Shown here: positions 28,036-35,573 of the stretch, in pieces
Position numbering within the stretch: the first letter of the stretch is position 1
Layout: the number at the start of each line of letters is the position of its first letter
Assembly: GCA_900102065.1 (NCBI GenBank)
Contig: FMVK01000004.1
Location: 1-64,000, forward strand
Origin: Lachnospiraceae bacterium XPB1003
GTDB lineage: Bacteria; Bacillota; Clostridia; Lachnospirales; Lachnospiraceae
Length of the DNA stretch: 64,000 bases
Reading direction: 5' to 3'
Translations under genes and position numbers: made by a program
Notes under the pieces: generated by a model
The model's database searches: none
The model's input: only the letters and a program-made list of their open reading frames with translations
What the model was told of the DNA's origin: nothing

Positions 28036-28200
28036 AAGGTAGAGGTTGCGGGAACGATTAGTACGTTGTCTGATGCGGCGGACGCAGATGAGGACAGCGG
28101 AAAGGTTTTTCCGCCGAAGGAAGACATTCGCAGTGTCTTACCTGGGGGTACGGAGAATATCCGTATCACTGTCATCGGAAATCCGATGGGGCGCTATCAC
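28036..28200 (+). promoter_or_regulatory. Lysine riboswitch (L box) aptamer
   Basis: The conserved L-box strings appear in order: AAGGTAGAGGTTGCG, AGTA, GAGGACAGCGGAAAGG, CCGCCGAAGG, CCTGGGGG and the terminal ATGGGGCGCTATC. The last part pairs back toward the first to form the P1 region. L-box aptamers bind lysine and switch an adjacent terminator, and dapA lies directly downstream. An apparent ORF on the plus strand across this segment is spurious. Confidence 0.95.
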
Positions 28201-28217
28201 AGATCATGATGAGCGAT

Positions 28218-28248
28218 TACGCCGGCATTTCCGTGTCGGCGTATTTTT
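28218..28248 (+). terminator. Riboswitch expression-platform terminator
   Basis: TACGCCG pairs with CGGCGTA and T5 follows. It should form when lysine is bound and stop transcription before dapA. Confidence 0.85.
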
Positions 28249-28316
28249 GTGGCACGGAAATTGATAACGATCTACCGACACAGGCGCGGAAAGCGCAGAA
28301 AGCAGAGGTTAATATC

Positions 28317-29204
28317 ATGTCAGTATTCACAGGAGCAGGAGTAGCGATCGTAACACCCTTTAATGCAGATGAGTCTGTTGATTACGAAGGGTTTGCGAAA
28401 AATATCGAGTATCAGATCGCAAATGGTACCGATGCCATTATCGTATGCGGAACAACAGGTGAGGCAGCAACCATGACAGAAGAGGAACATCTCGATGTCA
28501 TCAGATACTGCGTAAAGGTTGTAGATCACAGAGTACCTGTTATCGCAGGCACGGGTTCCAACTGTACAAGAACAGCTGTATATCTTACCAAAGAAGCTGA
28601 AAAAGCAGGCGTAGATGCTGCACTTGTTGTAACACCCTATTACAATAAAGCTACACAGAAAGGTCTCAAAGAGCATTTCACTGAAGTAGCAAAGGCGGTC
28701 AACATCCCGCTTATCCTTTACAACATCCCCGGTCGTACCGGCGGCGTAAATATCCTTCCTGAGACAATGGTTGCTCTCTGCAAAGAGAATGAAAATATCG
28801 TCGGTGTTAAGGATGCTACAGGCAACTTCTCACAGCTTGCTAAGCTTATGAGTCTTGCAAAAGGAGAAGTGGATGTTTACTCAGGTAACGACGATCAGGT
28901 AGTACCTCTTCTGTCACTGGGCGGAAAAGGTGTTATCTCGGTTCTTTCGAATGTAGCTCCCAAACAGACACATGATATGTGTGAGAAATTCTTTAACGGT
29001 GATGTTAACGGAGCAATGAAGATCCAGCTTGATGCGCTTCCGCTCATCAATGCTCTCTTCTGCGAAGTTAATCCTATCCCTGTAAAGAAAGCGATGGCTC
29101 TTCAGGGACAGGCTGCAGGTCCTCTTCGCAGACCGCTTACAGAGATGGAGCCGGAGCATGCTGCGGTTCTTGAGAAAGAATTAAAGAATTTCGGAGTTCT
29201 GTAA
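28317..29204 (+). CDS. dapA: 4-hydroxy-tetrahydrodipicolinate synthase
   Basis: DapA condenses pyruvate with aspartate semialdehyde, the first dedicated step to lysine and diaminopimelate. The start at 28317 ('MSVFTGAGVAIVTPF') fits family length (295 aa) and an AGAGG site; the longer open frame upstream is riboswitch sequence. Schiff-base Lys165 ('VGVKDATG') and Tyr135 ('ILYNIPGRTG') are present, along with 'GTTGEAATM'. It is controlled by the lysine riboswitch. dapB follows after 13 bases. Confidence 0.97.
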   Translation: MSVFTGAGVAIVTPFNADESVDYEGFAKNIEYQIANGTDAIIVCGTTGEAATMTEEEHLDVIRYCVKVVDHRVPVIAGTGSNCTRTAVYLTKEAEKAGVDAALVVTPYYNKATQKGLKEHFTEVAKAVNIPLILYNIPGRTGGVNILPETMVALCKENENIVGVKDATGNFSQLAKLMSLAKGEVDVYSGNDDQVVPLLSLGGKGVISVLSNVAPKQTHDMCEKFFNGDVNGAMKIQLDALPLINALFCEVNPIPVKKAMALQGQAAGPLRRPLTEMEPEHAAVLEKELKNFGVL

Positions 29205-29217
29205 AGGGAGGCTGATA

Positions 29218-29976
29218 ATGACTAAGATAATAATGAATGGATGCAACGGACGTATGGGACAGGTTATTTCAGATCTGGCCGCAAAAGATCCGGATGCAGA
29301 GATAGTTGCGGGTGTAGATATTTTTGATGAGGGGAAGAATTCTTATCCTGTGTTCAAGTCTGTTGCCGAATGTGATGTTCAGGCAGATGTGGTGATCGAT
29401 TTTTCTTCTGCGGCGGGTATCGACGCGATGCTGGATCAGTGTGAGGAAAAGGGGCTTCCGGTGGTGCTTTGTACGACGGGACTCTCCGATGAACAGAATA
29501 AGCGAGTAAAAGAAGAATCTACGAAAAAGATCGCAATACTTAAATCTGCGAATATGTCTGTGGGAATAAATGTGCTGATGAAGATCTTAAAAGAAGCTGC
29601 TGCTACATTTGCGCCTATAGGATACGATATTGAGATCGTTGAGAAGCATCATAATCAGAAGATGGATGCTCCTTCCGGAACGGCACTTGCACTTGCCGAT
29701 GCGATCAATGAAGAGATGAACAATCAGTATGAATATGTCTATGACAGGAGTGGCAGAAGACAGAAGAGGGATGCGAAGGAGATCGGCATCTCTGCTGTTC
29801 GTGCAGGTAATATACCCGGAGACCATGATGTGATATTTGCATATGGCGATGAAGTTATCACATTCAGTCACAGAGCATACTCCAGAGCTGTTTTCGGAAA
29901 GGGTGCCATGGAGGCCGCTAAGTTCCTTGCTGGAAAGCCTGCGGGACTTTATGACATGAGCGATGTGATAGGGTAA
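29218..29976 (+). CDS. dapB: 4-hydroxy-tetrahydrodipicolinate reductase
   Basis: DapB reduces the DapA product with NAD(P)H. The 252 residues have the Rossmann motif 'GCNGRMGQ', the catalytic region 'EKHHNQKMDAPSGTAL' and the C-terminal 'FSHRAYSRAVFGKGA'. GGGAGG lies 7 bases before the ATG. It belongs to the riboswitch-controlled transcript. The following gene starts only 5 bases after its stop. Confidence 0.97.
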   Translation: MTKIIMNGCNGRMGQVISDLAAKDPDAEIVAGVDIFDEGKNSYPVFKSVAECDVQADVVIDFSSAAGIDAMLDQCEEKGLPVVLCTTGLSDEQNKRVKEESTKKIAILKSANMSVGINVLMKILKEAAATFAPIGYDIEIVEKHHNQKMDAPSGTALALADAINEEMNNQYEYVYDRSGRRQKRDAKEIGISAVRAGNIPGDHDVIFAYGDEVITFSHRAYSRAVFGKGAMEAAKFLAGKPAGLYDMSDVIG

Positions 29977-29981
29977 TTCGG

Positions 29982-31940
29982 ATGGACGAGAAAAAGATTA
30001 AGATCCTGAAACTTCTTTCCAAACAGTATCCTACCATAGCTGCTGCTTCGACAGAGATAATCAATCTCCAGTCGATACTTAACCTGCCTACAGGTACGGA
30101 ACATTTTATATCCGATGTTCATGGTGAATACGAGCAGTTCAATCATGTTATACGTAACGGATCGGGTGCGATACGCAGGAAGATAGACGAAGAATTCGGC
30201 AATACGATCCTTTCAAAAGAAAAAAAGATGCTGGCATCTTTGATCTATTATCCTGAAGAAAAGCTGACGCTTATCCAGGAGGATGAAGATAATCTGGATG
30301 ACTGGTACAGGATCACGTTGCACAGACTTGTGCAGGTTACAAAGAGAGTGGCCAGCAAGTATACCAGATCAAAGGTTCGTAAAGCGCTGCCGGCGGATTT
30401 TGCATATGTTATTGAAGAACTTATCACCGAGAAGGAAGAACTCGAAGATAAGGAACTCTACTACAATGAGATCATTGCTACTATAATCCGTATCGGAAGA
30501 GCTCAGGATTTTATCATCGCTCTTTCAAAACTCATTCAACGACTGGTAGTGGATCACCTGCACCTTGTGGGAGATATCTTCGACAGGGGACCGGGACCGC
30601 ATATCATAATGGATACGCTGATGAACTACCATTCGGTTGACATCGAGTGGGGAAACCATGACATTGTATGGATGGGAGCGGCTGCAGGATCGGCAGCCTG
30701 CATTGCAAGTGTTATAAGATTTGCTGTAAGATACGGCAGCCTTGATACACTTGAAGAGGGCTACGGTATCAATCTGGTGCCGCTTGCAACCTTTGCAATG
30801 GAAACATACAAGGATGTGGATTGCTCGGCATTCAAGATCAGATATAACAAGGAATATGATACAACGGATCTTGATCTTGACATGATGATGCATAAGGCGA
30901 TAACGATCATCATGCTCAAGCTTGAGGGACAGCTTATTAAGCGTAATCCTGATTTTCATATGGAGAGCAGACTGCTCTTGGATAAGATCGATCACGAGAA
31001 TAAGACTATCACCATAGACGGTAAGACTTATGATCTGATAGATACTGATCTTCCTACAGTGGATCCTGATGATCCTTATGAGCTGACAGAAGAAGAGCAG
31101 ACTGTAGTTACAAAGCTCAGACATGCTTTCCGTCACAGCGATAAACTTCAGAAGCATGTAAGATTTCTTTTTGCTAAGGGCAGCCTCTACAGGGTGCACA
31201 ACGGCAATCTTATTTATCATGGATGCGTACCCCTCAATCCTGACGGAAGCTTCATGAAAGTGAATGTTTGCGGACAGGAGTATTCCGGCAGAAAGCTCTA
31301 TGACGTGCTGGAGAGCTATGCCAGAAAGGCATATTATTCGACTGATGATCCTGTGGAAAAGAAAAAGGGACAGGATATCATGTATTATATCTGGGCGGGA
31401 CCCGGTTCTCCTGTGTTCGGCAAGCGTAAGATGGCTACTTTTGAGTCTTACTTTATAGCCGATAAGACAGCGGCGGAGGAAATAAAGAACAGCTATTATG
31501 ATCTGTATGAGAATGAGGATATAGTTGATTCTATCATCAAAGAATTCGGCCTGGATCCTGCTTCTGCGCATATCATAAACGGTCATGTCCCCGTAGAAGT
31601 GAAGAAGGGCGATACACCCCTTAAATGCGGTGGAAAGCTGCTTATCATCGACGGTGGATTTGCAAAAGCATATCAGAGTAAGACCGGTATAGCAGGATAT
31701 ACACTCATTGCCAATTCTCACGGAATGTGGCTGATCGCTCATGAACCTTTTGAATCCAGAGAGGCTGCCATCAGGAATGAGACTGATATAGTATCAGAGT
31801 CGATCTTGGTGGAACAGTACAGCAGAAGGCATTTTGTGGCGGATACGGATATTGGTCGTGAGATCAAGGATAACATCACAGATCTGGAAGAACTGTTAGA
31901 CGCATATCGTGATGGTATGCTGATAGAGAAGGGAAACTGA
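29982..31940 (+). CDS. fbp: Class III fructose-1,6-bisphosphatase
   Basis: This is the Firmicute-type gluconeogenic FBPase with a calcineurin-like metallophosphatase core. The 652 residues match the class III size. Motifs are 'FISDVHGEYEQF', 'LVGDIFDRGPGP', 'EWGNHDIVWMG', 'IINGHVPV' and a C-terminal 'IANSHGMWL'. The ATG lies 5 bases after the dapB stop with only a weak TAGGG site, so translation is probably coupled. By position it lies on the lysine-riboswitch transcript, an unusual partner for lysine genes. Confidence 0.95.
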   Translation: MDEKKIKILKLLSKQYPTIAAASTEIINLQSILNLPTGTEHFISDVHGEYEQFNHVIRNGSGAIRRKIDEEFGNTILSKEKKMLASLIYYPEEKLTLIQEDEDNLDDWYRITLHRLVQVTKRVASKYTRSKVRKALPADFAYVIEELITEKEELEDKELYYNEIIATIIRIGRAQDFIIALSKLIQRLVVDHLHLVGDIFDRGPGPHIIMDTLMNYHSVDIEWGNHDIVWMGAAAGSAACIASVIRFAVRYGSLDTLEEGYGINLVPLATFAMETYKDVDCSAFKIRYNKEYDTTDLDLDMMMHKAITIIMLKLEGQLIKRNPDFHMESRLLLDKIDHENKTITIDGKTYDLIDTDLPTVDPDDPYELTEEEQTVVTKLRHAFRHSDKLQKHVRFLFAKGSLYRVHNGNLIYHGCVPLNPDGSFMKVNVCGQEYSGRKLYDVLESYARKAYYSTDDPVEKKKGQDIMYYIWAGPGSPVFGKRKMATFESYFIADKTAAEEIKNSYYDLYENEDIVDSIIKEFGLDPASAHIINGHVPVEVKKGDTPLKCGGKLLIIDGGFAKAYQSKTGIAGYTLIANSHGMWLIAHEPFESREAAIRNETDIVSESILVEQYSRRHFVADTDIGREIKDNITDLEELLDAYRDGMLIEKGN

Positions 31941-31944
31941 TGCC

Positions 31945-32760
31945 ATGAGATTCAGACCCTGTATAGATATACATAACGGAAAAGTAAAACAGATCGTGGG
32001 CGGTTCCCTGAAGGACGGTACAGGAGGCTCTGATTCTGTATCTACTGCCAGCGAAAATTTTGTGTCGGAACACGGCGCTGATCATTTCGCAACATTGTAC
32101 AAGGAACATGATCTTTTCGGAGGTCATGTTATTTTGCTTAATAAGGCCGGGACTCCTGAATACGAAGCTACTAAAGCGGAAGCCTTTAAAGCACTCGGAG
32201 CCTATAGATCAGGACTTAGCGTGGGCGGCGGAATAACAACGGAGAACGCGAGAGAGTTCCTTGATGCCGGCGCCTATGCTGTAATAGTGACGTCTTATGT
32301 TTTTCGTGACGGGATCATTGATTACGAAAGACTGGATGCTCTGAGAAATACTGTGGGAAGGGAACATATCATACTGGATCTCAGCTGCAGACGAAGAGAT
32401 GACGCATATTATATTGTTACGGACAGATGGCAGAAGTTTACGGATACGGTTCTTGATGCATCTCTTTTGAAAAAACTTGAAGAGTATTCCTGCGAGTATC
32501 TTATTCACGCGGTAGATGTCGAGGGCAGGCAGTCCGGTATTGATAAGGACGTTGTGAAGATCCTTGCACAATACAGATTAAATGAAAATCATTCAAATAG
32601 TATACCTGTTACATATGCAGGCGGAGTTCACTCTTTTGAAGATATAGGAGTGCTCAGGGATATAGGAAACGGTCTTGTTGATGTGACTATCGGATCGTCT
32701 CTGGACATCTTTGGAGGCAGCATGTCCTTTAAAAAAGTGTTGGAAAAAGTGACTGAATAA
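31945..32760 (+). CDS. hisA: Eukaryotic-type HisA (ProFAR isomerase)
   Basis: HisA isomerises ProFAR to PRFAR in histidine synthesis. The 271 residues match the fungal/plant HIS6 type rather than ordinary bacterial HisA: 'FRPCIDIHNGKVKQIVGG' (catalytic Asp), 'VIVTSYVFRDG', 'ILDLSCRRRDDAYYIVTDRWQKFTD', 'YLIHAVDVEGRQSGID' (second Asp) and 'DVTIGSSLDIFGG'. These strings closely parallel yeast His6 as I remember it. No other his gene is in the window. It starts 4 bases after the fbp stop and so appears to end the dapA-dapB-fbp-hisA transcript. No clear terminator follows. Confidence 0.9.
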   Translation: MRFRPCIDIHNGKVKQIVGGSLKDGTGGSDSVSTASENFVSEHGADHFATLYKEHDLFGGHVILLNKAGTPEYEATKAEAFKALGAYRSGLSVGGGITTENAREFLDAGAYAVIVTSYVFRDGIIDYERLDALRNTVGREHIILDLSCRRRDDAYYIVTDRWQKFTDTVLDASLLKKLEEYSCEYLIHAVDVEGRQSGIDKDVVKILAQYRLNENHSNSIPVTYAGGVHSFEDIGVLRDIGNGLVDVTIGSSLDIFGGSMSFKKVLEKVTE

Positions 32761-32817
32761 TTGAACGAAATTTTTTTATTTTAGCTATATATTTTTGACA
32801 TTTTTTACAATTATTCC

Positions 32818-32846
32818 TTTACTTTATAAACCGTTTATGTTATATT
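32818..32846 (+). promoter_or_regulatory. Promoter of the cold-shock gene
   Basis: TTTACT (32818-32823), a 17-base spacer, then TATATT (32841-32846) with a TGn extension (32838-32840), in a very AT-rich intergenic region. The predicted leader is about 45 bases. Confidence 0.6.
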
Positions 32847-32899
32847 TTTAATGTCATTTTTGACGTAGCAATTTATTTTTTTGGAGGTAACAGAAGGTC

Positions 32900-33100
32900 A
32901 TGCAGGGTACAGTTAAGTGGTTCAACGCACAGAAGGGTTATGGTTTCATCTCCACTCAGGAAGGCAAGGATGTATTCGTACATTTCTCAGCTATCCAGAA
33001 TGAAGAGGGCTATAAGACATTAAACGAAGGTCAGGCTGTAGAGTTTGATATCGTTGAAGGTGCTAAGGGACCTCAGGCCAGCAATGTAGTTAAGCTTTAA
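32900..33100 (+). CDS. Cold-shock protein (CspA family)
   Basis: This is a 66-residue single OB-fold RNA/DNA chaperone. RNP1 'GYGFIS' and RNP2 'VFVHFSAI' are intact, and the start '[13 protein letters not shown]' is typical. GGAGG lies 12 bases before the ATG. A terminator follows. The family binds single-stranded nucleic acid and melts mRNA structure. Paralogue naming (cspA/B/D) cannot be decided. Confidence 0.97.
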   Translation: MQGTVKWFNAQKGYGFISTQEGKDVFVHFSAIQNEEGYKTLNEGQAVEFDIVEGAKGPQASNVVKL

Positions 33101-33154
33101 TCGGAATTGGTACCTATATTATATATATAGTAACACTTTAATACGATTAACAAG

Positions 33155-33180
33155 AGAGTCGGGTTTATCCCGACTCTTTT
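33155..33180 (+). terminator. Terminator after the cold-shock gene
   Basis: AGAGTCGGG/CCCGACTCT is a 9-bp stem with a 5-base loop, followed by TTT(T)C. Confidence 0.85.
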
Positions 33181-33261
33181 CGTTTGTGGCAAATTTTCTC
33201 TACATGCATTATAATAACAGTCGGTGTTTATTAATACATCTAAAGCGACAGGTGAAATGAT

Positions 33262-33861
33262 ATGACTCTTGATTATGATGATCTTATAAACAGCATAATG
33301 TCCAGCTTGGACAGGATCAATTTTGTTGCGCCGGATGATATCCCGAATATAGATCTGTATATGGATCAGGTAACAGGCTTTATCGACAAAAGGCTTAAGA
33401 ATTCGGCTAGACATCAGGGGAAAGACAGATTGCTTACCAAGACAATGATAAACAATTATGCCAAGAATGATCTGTTGCCGCCACCGGTGCGCAAGAAGTA
33501 TAGCAGAGAGCATATGCTCATCCTGATATTCATTTATTATTTTAAGAATATCATGTCGATGGATGATATAAAATCCATGCTGAATCCTCTCACGGAGAAG
33601 TACTTCGGTAAGAACGGAGATCTGACCATAGAGGATATCTACAAAGAAGTGACCGAAATGGGAATGGCACAGCAGGAAAGCCTGAAAGAGGATGTCAGAG
33701 AGAAATATGAGAAGGCGCAGGCGGCATTCAAGGATAATGACGGTGATGAAGATTTCCTTCAGACATTTGCATTCATATGTATGTTGAGTTTTGATGTATA
33801 TATTAAGAAACTGATGATCGAAAAGATAATAGACGGTTATAATGAAAAGGATCCGGATTAA
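33262..33861 (+). CDS. DUF1836 protein, putative regulator
   Basis: The 199 residues contain the DUF1836 core: 'LLTKTMINNYAKNDLLPPPVRKKYSREHMLILIFIYYFKNIMSMDDIKSML', which resembles a MerR-like winged helix followed by a helical region. Family members are small Firmicute proteins of unproven function, possibly DNA-binding. A TATAAT at 33210-33215 with a weak -35 may be its promoter. Its stop overlaps the stop of the convergent minus-strand gene by 4 bases, inside one shared hairpin. Confidence 0.85.
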   Translation: MTLDYDDLINSIMSSLDRINFVAPDDIPNIDLYMDQVTGFIDKRLKNSARHQGKDRLLTKTMINNYAKNDLLPPPVRKKYSREHMLILIFIYYFKNIMSMDDIKSMLNPLTEKYFGKNGDLTIEDIYKEVTEMGMAQQESLKEDVREKYEKAQAAFKDNDGDEDFLQTFAFICMLSFDVYIKKLMIEKIIDGYNEKDPD

Positions 33862-33876
33862 ATCCGGATCCTTTTT
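33845..33876. terminator. Shared bidirectional terminator with both stop codons in its loop
   Basis: AAAAGGATCCGGA and TCCGGATCCTTTT form a 13-bp stem over a TTAAA loop. That loop carries the TAA stop of the plus gene and, on the other strand, the TAA stop of the minus gene. Confidence 0.85.
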
Positions 33877-34283
33877 AATATCTCATCATATTGCTTATAC
33901 ATTTTCTGAACGCCGTTTTCAAGCAGGTAGTAGTGTCTTATATAAGGTATCAGTAATATCATCAATGCGATGAAGAGAACAAAAAGCCCGATGCTCAATG
34001 ACTCTCCGGAAAGCATTGTAAACAGCATAACGAAGAATACGGCAAAAGTAAGTATGGCGAAGAGTATGGTGACAAGAAGGTGTATAAGACGTTCGTGCTG
34101 GAAGAAACTTATATGATCCAGGTGGTATTGAAGCAGTTTCTCATAATCTTTTCTGGTGGGGACGGTATCCTTAACCAGGCGTTCTCCGAATTCACCGTCA
34201 TCGGAAAATGATGCGGTAACATCCAGATCATAGGACAGTATCTGATCTATGTATTTGAGATAAGCAAGCATACGTTTTCTCAT
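33858..34283 (-). CDS. Two-helix membrane protein, unknown
   Basis: The start at 34283 ('MRKRMLAYLKYIDQIL') is chosen because AGGAG lies 10 bases upstream; the longer frame has no site. The 141 residues have a soluble N-terminal half and two transmembrane helices near the C-terminal half ('LIHLLVTILFAILTFAVFFVMLF' region and 'SIGLFVLFIALMILLIPYI' region). Both ends are predicted cytosolic. It lies downstream of rpsT on the same strand but beyond a strong hairpin. Confidence 0.7.
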   Translation of the reverse strand: MRKRMLAYLKYIDQILSYDLDVTASFSDDGEFGERLVKDTVPTRKDYEKLLQYHLDHISFFQHERLIHLLVTILFAILTFAVFFVMLFTMLSGESLSIGLFVLFIALMILLIPYIRHYYLLENGVQKMYKQYDEILKRIRI

Positions 34284-34313
34284 AGCGTATATTCTCCTCG
34301 TCTGTATATACAA

Positions 34314-34345
34314 ACCCGCCCGGGAATGACGGCTCCCGGGCGGGT
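34314..34345 (-). terminator. Strong hairpin downstream of rpsT
   Basis: ACCCGCCCGGGA and TCCCGGGCGGGT form a perfect 12-bp GC-rich stem with an 8-base loop. On the minus strand TTGTATATA follows, a modest T tract, so termination may be partial. Confidence 0.75.
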
Positions 34346-34370
34346 GAATGATCAAAATAAAGGTTTGCTA

Positions 34371-34637
34371 TTAGCGGCTCATCTTGTTAACAGCAAGGTT
34401 TAAACGGGAAACCTTTCTTGAAGCGTAATTCTTGTGATATACGCCCTTACGTGTAGCCTTATCGATAGCGCTTGTTGCAGCAAGGAGAGCTTCCTTAGCA
34501 GCATCAGCATTTTTCTCGTCGATAGCAACGTAAACTTTCTTTACAGCTGTCTTAACGGAAGAACGGATTCTCTTATTCTGCTCTTCTTTTGTCTTTGTTA
34601 CTAAGATTCTCTTCTTAGCGGATTTAATGTTAGCCAA
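34371..34637 (-). CDS. rpsT: 30S ribosomal protein S20
   Basis: The 88-residue basic helical protein ('MANIKSAKKRILVTKTKEEQNKRIRS ...') binds 16S rRNA early in 30S assembly. The start codon is TTG, with GGAGGT 9 bases upstream; there is no in-frame ATG that preserves the conserved N-terminus. E. coli rpsT also starts with UUG and is autoregulated at translation, so the rare start here may serve the same purpose. The leader is about 110 bases. Confidence 0.97.
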   Translation of the reverse strand: MANIKSAKKRILVTKTKEEQNKRIRSSVKTAVKKVYVAIDEKNADAAKEALLAATSAIDKATRKGVYHKNYASRKVSRLNLAVNKMSR

Positions 34638-34753
34638 GTTCCTTTACCTCCAACTCGTTTTCAGTTTATCTTTTTATTGCGGGCTGATCCCGTCTTTTAT
34701 CATTTATGCTTATCGGAGCCGGACACGGACAGTCCGATGTACATACAAGGTGT

Positions 34754-34782
34754 ATTTTAAGCAATGAAGGGGCTCTTGTCAA
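34754..34782 (-). promoter_or_regulatory. rpsT promoter
   Basis: On the minus strand, TTGACA (34777-34782), a 17-base spacer and TAAAAT (34754-34759). It predicts a leader of about 110 bases that contains a CGGAC/GTCCG inverted repeat. Confidence 0.8.
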
Positions 34783-34800
34783 TCATAAATGTAACACAAT

Positions 34801-34829
34801 TTGGGCTTATCTGTGTGTTGTGTTATACT
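34801..34829 (+). promoter_or_regulatory. Promoter of the HAD phosphatase gene
   Basis: TTGGGC (34801-34806), a 17-base spacer and TATACT (34824-34829) with a TGn extension. It is divergent from the rpsT promoter, with the two -35 boxes about 20 bases apart. Confidence 0.7.
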
Positions 34830-34880
34830 TTCCAAGACTTGATAGGATGATAACACAAAAGCGTACCAAGGAGGAGACTT

Positions 34881-35561
34881 ATGACCACGGAAAACCTGAA
34901 ATATCGATATGTTTTGTTTGATCTGGACGGAACCATACAGGATTCGGAAGAGGGGATAACCAAAAGCGTTGCATATGCTCTTGAAAAAATGGGGATAAAC
35001 GAACAGGATCATGAAAAACTGAAGCGTTTTATCGGACCGCCCTTATCGGTATCATTTAAGGAATTCTATGGCATGAGCGATGAGGAAGCAGAGGAGGGGA
35101 TGCGCATATACAGAGAAAGATACGGCTCCATCGGATGGAAGGAAGCTTATATATACGAAGGCATACCTGAACTGCTTAATAAACTCAGGGAAGCCGGGGC
35201 GAGAGTTGCGCTTGCAACTTCAAAGCCGCAAAAATATACAGAGATGATACTGGAACACTTTGATGTGGGACGTTTTTTTGACGCGGTTTCCGGGGCGGAT
35301 ATGAGTGAACCAGACAGTGGAAAGAGCGGACTTATAAAGCGGGCGCTTTCCATGCTTGGGAAGGAAGATATGAGTTCATTTAATGATGTGGTCATGATCG
35401 GAGACAGAAAATTTGATACCCTGGGAGCGAATGAAGTGGGAACGGATTTCATAGGAGTATCTTACGGATTTGCTCCTGTTGGTGAATTAGAAGCCCTTGG
35501 CGTTCAGAAAATCGCTGCATCTGCTGCGGAACTTGAAAAATACCTTTTTGTGAATGAGTGA
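34881..35561 (+). CDS. HAD-family phosphatase (Gph/PgmB-like)
   Basis: The 226 residues carry all four HAD motifs: 'LFDLDGTIQDS' (Asp14 nucleophile, Asp16), 'LATSKPQKY' (motif II Ser/Thr), a motif III Lys around 'PDSGKSGLI', and 'MIGDRKFDTLGA' (motif IV Asp). The helical cap at about 25-90 is the C1 type found in phosphoglycolate phosphatase-like and 5'-nucleotidase-like members. The substrate is not predictable. GGAGGAG lies 5 bases before the ATG. hemW follows 12 bases later. Confidence 0.9.
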   Translation: MTTENLKYRYVLFDLDGTIQDSEEGITKSVAYALEKMGINEQDHEKLKRFIGPPLSVSFKEFYGMSDEEAEEGMRIYRERYGSIGWKEAYIYEGIPELLNKLREAGARVALATSKPQKYTEMILEHFDVGRFFDAVSGADMSEPDSGKSGLIKRALSMLGKEDMSSFNDVVMIGDRKFDTLGANEVGTDFIGVSYGFAPVGELEALGVQKIAASAAELEKYLFVNE

Positions 35562-35573
35562 GATTGATCGGAA

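Noticed and set aside
28046-28264. Plus-strand ORF upstream of dapA
   Set aside because: It lies wholly in the lysine riboswitch and its terminator and has no ribosome site.
30525-31742. 405-aa minus-strand ORF opposite fbp
   Set aside because: It is antisense to a fully conserved class III FBPase, and its composition is typical of a shadow frame.
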